Shown: piece after piece, positions 5,518 to 9,952 of the stretch | How the letters are laid out: each line of letters begins with the position of its first letter | Position numbering within the stretch: the first letter of the stretch is position 1 | Assembly: GCA_001412365.1 (NCBI GenBank) | Contig: LKUE01000394.1 | Span: 1-9,952 of the forward strand | Length of the DNA: 9,952 bases | Direction: 5' to 3' | Source: Desulfuromonas sp. SDB | GTDB taxonomy: Bacteria; SDB-A | Translations under genes and position numbers: made by a program | The notes under the pieces: model-generated | Database searches by the model: none | The model's input: only the letters and a program-made list of their open reading frames with translations | What the model was told of the DNA's origin: nothing

Positions 5518-5532
5518 GTAGTCCAGCAGAAA

Positions 5533-6684
5533 TTAAGGATCAACAAAAATTTTTACCTTCAGCAAGGTATCGTTTACTTGTATAGTATCTATTTCAAATC
5601 TTCTGCCGATAGTATTTGACAGTAATTCTTGGACATCCGGAGAAATTTTCTTTTCATTGAAGCCATCCTCAATGCTCAAATCAGTAATATAACCTTGATC
5701 ATCAAGATAAATATTCAGCACGGTGGAATCCCGGTTATTTCTGCGGATTAAATAATCCCCAAAAATCATAACTAAATTATAGGACACCATGGAATCAAGT
5801 TTATCTCTTTGTTCCATTCCGTATCCACCTGTATATTCCTGGGAAGGTAATATGTCTCCGGTTGTTTCTTCATCAGGAGCTTCAGCATTCTGATAATATG
5901 ATTGCTGAGTCTGCAGGCTAGCCGGAGATTCCAGGGTTGTAGTGGTTTCACCTACTGCTCCTGCCACCACCTCCATGCTTCTGTCTTCAGCTTCCACCAT
6001 ATCCGTAGATTCAGATACCGATTCCACTTCCGATACAGTTTCCTCTGTTCCCCCTACTCCTTCCGCTAATTCTCCCCCCCCGGTCATATCAGCAGCAGAG
6101 CGGGTTACTGCATAATCTAAATCTTGCTGCTCCTGCTCAGTTATACCATCAGGGGCAAATTCAACTTCCTCTAATCCTGAATCCTCAGATAGTTCACCTG
6201 ATGAGGTATACTGATCTCCGGGAAGTTCATCTATCTGAAATGAATGTTCCATTTCATCCGGGGGTAAAAACCTGCTGTATTGAGGAGTCTGCATTTGCTG
6301 GGTTTGGGGCTGTTTAATTTGTTCAAAGAAATTATCGGAAACATACCTAATTGCTAAAACAAAAACCAGAACCAAAGTCATCACTGCTACTGCGGAGATT
6401 TCTTTTTTAGTTAAAAATCCGAAGTACTTTTTCCAGGAAGGTTCGGGTTTGTAAGGCAGCTGGGTGAGAATAGCTGATCTCAAACCCCGGAAGTACTGAT
6501 CCGATGGTATTTCCTGCTTTAAAACAGCATCTTTCACCTGCTGGTCTAGTTTAATTAGATTATTCAGCAAATCCCGGCATTCACTGCACTGCTTTATATG
6601 TTTTTCCACTTGCTGTCTTTGATCGGAACTTAATTCTCCGTCAACAAAGCTGCCAAGTAACTCTTTAATCTGCTGATGATTCAT
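5533..6684 (-). CDS. Membrane-anchored zinc-finger anti-sigma factor
   Basis: Probably binds and holds the ECF sigma factor encoded just upstream at the inner membrane until an envelope signal frees it. The 383 residues show an anti-sigma zinc domain at 1-45 with FVDGELS then H29-x3-C33-x2-C36, one membrane segment (about 97-113), a long acidic low-complexity stretch rich in E, S, T and G (about 135-295), and a folded C-terminal domain (about 300-383, LNIYLDDQGYITDLSIEDGF). After the membrane segment the rest should be periplasmic. Its C-terminal domain is unlike any sensor I can name. The ATG lies in an ATGA overlap with the sigma stop, behind GGGGAG, so the two are translationally coupled. 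The gene contains a run of eight identical bases (6074-6081). Confidence 0.8.
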   Translation of the reverse strand: MNHQQIKELLGSFVDGELSSDQRQQVEKHIKQCSECRDLLNNLIKLDQQVKDAVLKQEIPSDQYFRGLRSAILTQLPYKPEPSWKKYFGFLTKKEISAVAVMTLVLVFVLAIRYVSDNFFEQIKQPQTQQMQTPQYSRFLPPDEMEHSFQIDELPGDQYTSSGELSEDSGLEEVEFAPDGITEQEQQDLDYAVTRSAADMTGGGELAEGVGGTEETVSEVESVSESTDMVEAEDRSMEVVAGAVGETTTTLESPASLQTQQSYYQNAEAPDEETTGDILPSQEYTGGYGMEQRDKLDSMVSYNLVMIFGDYLIRRNNRDSTVLNIYLDDQGYITDLSIEDGFNEKKISPDVQELLSNTIGRRFEIDTIQVNDTLLKVKIFVDP

Positions 6685-7283
6685 TTCTCCCCTACCTGCA
6701 TTTTCAGATAAGCCAATTTCTCCTGCAAGCTAATTCTCGCCCGGTTAAGTCTCGACATTACAGTTCCTTGGGGGACATCTAATTTTTCAGAAATTTCAGC
6801 ATAAGAATATCCTTCCGCCCTTAAAATCAACACTTCCCGCTGATTCTGAGGTAATTTCTTAATTGCCTCAGTAATGGTCTCCAGTCCCAAAATCTCATCA
6901 TTTAATTCATTTCTTTCACTAATATTATCCCGGGGGGGATATAATTCCTCAAGTCTTTTCCGGTTGGATTTCTTTTTCAGGTAATCTTTGCACACATTTT
7001 CAGCAATTTTTACCAGCCAGGGATAAAAACTTCTGCCTTTTTTAAAAGTCCTCAAGCTCTTATAGCTTCTAATAAATGCATCTTGCATAATATCATCCAT
7101 ATCCTCAGGGCTGAAAAAAAACCTTCTTTTCAAATGAATGTACAACTTTTTATCATACCTCTGCATTAGAATTTTAAATTGCTGCTTATTACCATTTAAA
7201 ATATCATTAATAACCAAATCATCATCAAGTTCATCCTTCAGCATCCCTTGTTTTAATTCTTCATCTAATATACTGTTTCCCAT
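6681..7283 (-). CDS. ECF-type RNA polymerase sigma factor
   Basis: An extracytoplasmic-function sigma factor of 200 residues with region 2 (about 36-105: MQRYDKKLYIHLKRRF, then DDIMQDAFIRSYKSLRTF, then FYPWLVKIAENVCKDYLKK) and region 4 (about 132-184: LPQNQREVLILRAEGYSYAEISEKL, then PQGTVMSRLNRAR, a helix-turn-helix). There is no extra domain. I chose the ATG at 7283; a TTG at 7289 extends the frame by two codons and directly abuts the lspA stop, but gives no better spacing to the weak GGA upstream. The stop overlaps the anti-sigma start by 4 bp. Placement directly behind lspA suggests a link to envelope or lipoprotein stress, which is inference. Confidence 0.92.
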   Translation of the reverse strand: MGNSILDEELKQGMLKDELDDDLVINDILNGNKQQFKILMQRYDKKLYIHLKRRFFFSPEDMDDIMQDAFIRSYKSLRTFKKGRSFYPWLVKIAENVCKDYLKKKSNRKRLEELYPPRDNISERNELNDEILGLETITEAIKKLPQNQREVLILRAEGYSYAEISEKLDVPQGTVMSRLNRARISLQEKLAYLKMQVGEK

Positions 7284-7289
7284 TAACAA

Positions 7290-7838
7290 TTATTCCAAGT
7301 TTTGATTATTTTCTGTTATTTTATGCTGAGAATGAATTACAGTGGGTAAAATCCACAAAATAGCGCCGATAGTTATGGAAGCATCAGCAATATTAAAAGA
7401 CCAAAATCTATAATGTGAAAATCCAATGTCAATAAAATCTATTACATAACCCCGTAATAACTTGTCCAGCAAATTTCCAACCGCTCCGCTTAACACCATA
7501 ACCATACCGATATCGCTGCTCAAACCAGCCAGGTCATTCCGAATCCAGTTCCGGATAAAAATATAGCCTACGATTAAAGTAGCCAGAGCAGAAGTAATCA
7601 TGTGCACCCAGGGAGGGCCGAATTTCAATCCCATCGCCCCGTAAGGATTCTTAATATATACAAAATTCAGTATATTTCCGATTATATGAATTCTTTCTCC
7701 TCCCGGAGGTATATATTGCTGAACTAATATTTTACTTACTTGATCAGCAATCAATAAAAGAAGAAATAACAGGGGTAAACCAATTCTGCGGTTTAGCCAA
7801 ATATTACGATTAGAATTTTGATCGGAATTATTATTCAT
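7290..7838 (-). CDS. lspA: Lipoprotein signal peptidase (signal peptidase II)
   Basis: Cleaves the signal peptide from diacylglyceryl-modified prolipoproteins in the inner membrane. It is an aspartic protease of four membrane helices. The 182 residues include membrane segments at about 19-40, 77-97, 107-122 and 146-167. Family blocks are ADQVSKILV (31-39), YIKNPYGAMGL (61-71), GAVGNLLDKLLRGYVIDF (118-135) and FNIADASITIG (148-158). The catalytic aspartates are D134 and D152. Two small departures from the common form are NPYGAMG where many have N-x-GAAF, and GNLLDK where GNLIDR is usual. The ATG at 7838 follows AGGGAAAGG, a good ribosome binding site. The 3' end abuts the sigma gene. Confidence 0.95.
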   Translation of the reverse strand: MNNNSDQNSNRNIWLNRRIGLPLLFLLLLIADQVSKILVQQYIPPGGERIHIIGNILNFVYIKNPYGAMGLKFGPPWVHMITSALATLIVGYIFIRNWIRNDLAGLSSDIGMVMVLSGAVGNLLDKLLRGYVIDFIDIGFSHYRFWSFNIADASITIGAILWILPTVIHSQHKITENNQNLE

Positions 7839-7892
7839 ATTTTACCTTTCCCTAAACTACCGTTTTACAATGCTGAAATTTTTTCTAATATA

Positions 7893-8621
7893 TCAGGAAT
7901 CAATATCCTTTTCCAATGCTTCCAATGATTTCAATAACACAGAGGCTTCAGTATCATCAGGATTTTCATCAAGCAGTTTTTGCCAAATTATCTTAGCTTT
8001 AACTTTCATCCCCTGTTTTAAATACACTGATCCAAGTAACCGGGCTGCCTCTTTATAATTCGGATCTTTAGTGAATATTTTTTCCAGAGTTTCCTCAGCC
8101 CTGGATAAATTGCCCTTGGCTAAATATGCTTTGGCTAACTTAAAAGCAATATCCAGAAAATCAGGGGCAATAATTACCCCCTTTTGATACTCTTCAATAG
8201 CCTGATCAAAGGCATCAATATCACAATACAGATCTCCCACCGTAGCATGAGCATTAGCTATCCTGGATCCAGCTGCTCCAAAAATAAATCCGGCATTGTT
8301 TTCCAGTTCTTTGGCTTTTTTAAAATGCATCATCGCTTCTTCGTCCCTGCCCATATCTGAAAGGGTAATTGCCAGATTTAACCTGGGTTCCAGATAATTT
8401 GGATTTAATTCCAAAGAACTTTTAAAATATTCAATGGCTTTTTCATGTTTTCCGGTAATTGCGTAGACAATCCCAATTTCATGTCTTATGTCTGCATAAT
8501 CGGGGGCTAAAGCCAAGGCAGCCTTAAATTCTCTTAACGCATCTTCTTTTCGACCTCTCCTCAAATAAGCCCTGGCCATTTCAAGATGTAGCTGAATATC
8601 AGCTCTTTTTTCTTCCTGCAA
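7893..8621 (-). CDS. TPR-repeat protein
   Basis: A 242-residue protein made almost wholly of about six tetratricopeptide repeats (about 8-41, 42-75, 76-109, 120-153, 154-187 and 188-221), with the usual A-x-x-Y...A...F-x-x-A-L-x-x-x-P spacing. A short Gly/Ala linker (113-118) follows repeat three. There is no signal peptide, so it should be cytosolic, and no enzymatic domain, so a scaffold role is likely. The start is TTG at 8621, chosen because a full AGGAGG lies 5 bases before it; the first ATG is at residue 14, after the first repeat begins, and would cost part of it. It lies 9 bp after the upstream membrane-protein gene and 54 bp before lspA, so all are probably one operon. Confidence 0.88.
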   Translation of the reverse strand: MQEEKRADIQLHLEMARAYLRRGRKEDALREFKAALALAPDYADIRHEIGIVYAITGKHEKAIEYFKSSLELNPNYLEPRLNLAITLSDMGRDEEAMMHFKKAKELENNAGFIFGAAGSRIANAHATVGDLYCDIDAFDQAIEEYQKGVIIAPDFLDIAFKLAKAYLAKGNLSRAEETLEKIFTKDPNYKEAARLLGSVYLKQGMKVKAKIIWQKLLDENPDDTEASVLLKSLEALEKDIDS

Positions 8622-8626
8622 TTAGT

Positions 8627-8632
8627 CCTCCT
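8627..8632 (-). promoter_or_regulatory. Shine-Dalgarno AGGAGG that fixes a TTG start
   Basis: AGGAGG on the minus strand ends 5 bases before TTG at 8621-8619 and overlaps the TAG stop of the preceding gene (8631-8633). No ATG lies at a usable distance, so the TPR gene very probably starts at TTG. The strong site also shows that this host uses Shine-Dalgarno initiation. Confidence 0.7.
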
Positions 8633-9155
8633 ATTTAATTATGTAGAAAGAGTAAATTATACCTGAACATAATATACCCACCGCCAGTATTTCCCACCAA
8701 TTTCTTCGGTTATTTTCCAGAGTTAATATGTTTGGATAATCTCTCGGTTCAAACTCATGTTCATTAACAAAACTTACCCAATGGGTATAACCCGAAGGGA
8801 AGATGAACTCTCCCCTGCCCGAAATTTCCCAATAGTACTTTTCAGAATTCAGGAGGGTAGCTGGTTGACTTTTCCAGGAAATGGAAAGTTGATGAGCATG
8901 AATTATAAAAGTATCCCTGCCTTGATCAACCACCTTAAATCCGGAACTTACCAGGATATTATTCCAGGAGGTTTTGATAATCTCATTGTATTCCCCGGTG
9001 TCGGTTAATACTGAATATTCAATTTCCCGGTCTAATTCTGACAGTTGTTCAGCTATTGCCGAATCAGATGTAATTGACATGGTAAGAGAATTAAGCAGAA
9101 CTTCATTCTCCTCGGGCAGTATAGACATGACCAAAAATAAATAAAACCAAATCAT
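8631..9155 (-). CDS. Hypothetical membrane-anchored protein
   Basis: I do not recognise the family. The 174 residues begin with a short hydrophobic stretch (MIWFYLFLVMSIL) that may be a signal peptide, followed by a soluble, beta-rich looking middle (about 20-150: SSGFKVVDQGRDTFIIHAHQL, YYWEISGRGEFIFPSGYTHWVSFV) and a C-terminal membrane helix (about 154-172, EILAVGILCSGIIYSFYII). This suggests an envelope protein held by its tail, with the middle outside the cytoplasm. It is first in the operon leading to the TPR protein, lspA and sigma/anti-sigma genes. The ATG at 9155 lacks a Shine-Dalgarno; Met10 (9128) is an alternative that would remove most of the hydrophobic N-terminus. Function is unknown. 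Confidence 0.7.
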   Translation of the reverse strand: MIWFYLFLVMSILPEENEVLLNSLTMSITSDSAIAEQLSELDREIEYSVLTDTGEYNEIIKTSWNNILVSSGFKVVDQGRDTFIIHAHQLSISWKSQPATLLNSEKYYWEISGRGEFIFPSGYTHWVSFVNEHEFEPRDYPNILTLENNRRNWWEILAVGILCSGIIYSFYIIK

Positions 9156-9160
9156 AATGA

Positions 9161-9189
9161 ATTATATTATGTTTAGAAATCAAAATAAA
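9161..9189 (-). promoter_or_regulatory. Possible sigma-70 promoter for the minus-strand operon
   Basis: On the minus strand a perfect TATAAT (9166-9161) lies 17 bases after a poor -35 (TTTATT, 9189-9184). Transcription would start close to the annotated ATG at 9155, leaving almost no leader, so either the downstream Met is used or the true promoter is elsewhere in this divergent spacer. Confidence 0.3.
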
Positions 9190-9201
9190 GACCAGTATAA
9201 A

Positions 9202-9230
9202 TTTACATTATTTGTTTATTTTCGTAAAAT
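9202..9230 (+). promoter_or_regulatory. Sigma-70-like promoter for the glycosyltransferase gene
   Basis: TTTACA (9202-9207) and TAAAAT (9225-9230) each match the -35 and -10 consensus at 5 of 6 positions and are separated by exactly 17 bases. The ATG follows 34 bases later. This is the best promoter visible in the window. Confidence 0.55.
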
Positions 9231-9264
9231 GTGATTTAAAAAAAACAATACCTTTAACTTAACC

Positions 9265-9952
9265 ATGGGGAAATTGATTAAACTAAAACAGTTTATACAT
9301 AAAAACAAAAATATTTTATTACTAATAATCTTATTAATTATATCTTTTACCAGAATGTACAACTTGGGCTGCCTGGAGATTCAACCTTGGGATGAAGCGA
9401 TGTATGCGATAAGAGCAAAAGCAGCCGCACTTAACAATCAATGGTTTGATCAAACTGATTATTCAGTGGGAGGATTGTATTCATCATCCCATCCCCCCAT
9501 TTTTATCTGGTTAACCGCAATTGGATTTAAAATTTTTGGGGTCAGTTCATTTTCTGTGAGACTGTGGTCATCATTAATGGGAATAGGGATATTAATTTTC
9601 TTATTTTTTATTCCCTCCCGGAGGAAAGCAGGTTTTTTAGCTGCCTTAATTTTAGCCACTAATGCTTTCTTCAATTCCTATACCCGGCAGGGGCAGCTTG
9701 ATATTGCCTACATTTTTTTCATAGTGGCAGGTTTATGGTTCTGGATTAAATTTGAAAAAACCGACCAAAAAAAGTACCTGCTGGTCACCGGATTTATTTT
9801 CGGATTAGCATTAATGAGCAAAATCATCGTGGGATTGTTTTTTATAATATCACTGACTTTATACAAACTGCTGAAATTTATATATAAACAGACAGATTTA
9901 AAAAACTGTTTTATCCATCTGCTGGTAATTGATTCAGTTGGCTTGTGGACTG
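9265..9952 (+). CDS. GT39/ArnT-like integral membrane glycosyltransferase (5' part, runs off the window)
   Basis: An inner-membrane GT-C glycosyltransferase of the GT39/PMT_2 group, which uses polyprenyl-phosphate sugars to modify lipid, glycan or protein on the periplasmic face. The 229 visible residues show a basic N-terminus, a first membrane helix (about 16-30), then the loop with WDEAMYAIRAKA (42-53), whose D43-E44 is the family's acidic catalytic pair. SHPPIFIWLTAIGFKIFGVSSFSVRLWS follows (75-102), then R141-x4-D146 (RQGQLDIAY) and further helices. Full members have about 450-600 residues, so more than half is missing. The ATG at 9265 is the only start after an in-frame stop at 9232; its ribosome binding site is weak. 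It is transcribed away from the lspA operon. The acceptor cannot be told. Confidence 0.85.
   Translation, partial: MGKLIKLKQFIHKNKNILLLIILLIISFTRMYNLGCLEIQPWDEAMYAIRAKAAALNNQWFDQTDYSVGGLYSSSHPPIFIWLTAIGFKIFGVSSFSVRLWSSLMGIGILIFLFFIPSRRKAGFLAALILATNAFFNSYTRQGQLDIAYIFFIVAGLWFWIKFEKTDQKKYLLVTGFIFGLALMSKIIVGLFFIISLTLYKLLKFIYKQTDLKNCFIHLLVIDSVGLWT

Larger units (their letters stand above)
5084..5532. other. AT-rich intergenic stretch between array and backbone
   Basis: No convincing gene is present. The only open frames are very short: a 17-codon one at 5126 and a 19-codon one at 5408 (MKKQEINEKFKKQ), both plus strand and both unsupported. Contents worth noting are a CTGATAA direct repeat with 11-base spacing (5321-5327, 5332-5338), an AACGTATTGTGTTTA stretch resembling site C (5338-5352), a perfect 7-bp inverted repeat (5383-5399) and a small hairpin after the anti-sigma gene. 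On the minus strand TATACT lies about 20 bases before the recombinase ATG but has a poor -35 partner, so I do not call a promoter. Confidence 0.5.

Noticed and set aside
7870-9008. Plus-strand open frames at 7870-8058 and 8757-9008
   Set aside because: They lie antisense to the TPR gene and the membrane-protein gene, whose frames have repeats, membrane segments and start signals.
9459-9674. Minus-strand 71-codon open frame
   Set aside because: It is antisense to the GT39 glycosyltransferase, whose conserved motifs lie in the plus-strand frame.

Overview
The window appears to join two kinds of DNA. Positions 1 to about 5100 form an AT-rich accessory region. Positions about 5530 to 9952 look like an ordinary chromosomal backbone. 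Nothing identifies the species. The accessory genes (Xer-like integrase, compact restriction-modification operon, one possible TAnnTTTG promoter box) have a Bacteroidota/FCB-group flavour. The backbone genes use clear Shine-Dalgarno sequences, including a full AGGAGG, which is unusual for true Bacteroidota. My best guess is an FCB-group or related uncultivated bacterium, at low confidence.

The accessory region reads as an integron-like cassette array, and this is the main find. All its genes lie on the minus strand. Reading in that direction: a tyrosine recombinase (4235-5083), a single half-site with a small hairpin (site C, about 4136-4209), a three-gene restriction-modification operon (1258-4077), a large imperfect palindrome (site B, 1134-1289), a small TPR gene (531-1109), a second, weaker palindrome (site A, 418-533) and a small unknown gene (93-395). 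Five half-sites share the pattern YTG-N5-AAC. The decisive detail is that the two ends of each inferred cassette are inverted copies of each other and differ from the ends of the other cassette: 20 of 23 bases around the TPR cassette and 14 of 14 around the restriction-modification cassette. That is what G^TT crossover in an integron predicts, because the 5' end of a cassette is the missing half of its own 3' recombination site. The recombinase is Xer-sized and lacks the extra segment typical of integron integrases (IntI). The system is therefore either a divergent integron or a parallel cassette system.

An AT-rich stretch of about 450 bases without a recognisable gene (5084-5532) separates the array from the backbone. 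There, a minus-strand operon runs from an unknown membrane-anchored protein (8631-9155) through a TPR protein starting at TTG (7893-8621), lipoprotein signal peptidase lspA (7290-7838) and an ECF sigma factor (6681-7283) to its probable membrane-bound zinc-binding anti-sigma factor (5533-6684). Spacings are 0 to 54 bases, and sigma and anti-sigma overlap by ATGA. A divergent gene for a GT39/ArnT-like membrane glycosyltransferase starts at 9265 behind a good sigma-70-like promoter and runs off the right edge.

The backbone operon plausibly couples envelope or lipoprotein processing with an envelope-sensing sigma/anti-sigma pair. The array is a defence and accessory module: a complete restriction-modification operon carried as one cassette, followed by small genes of unknown role.
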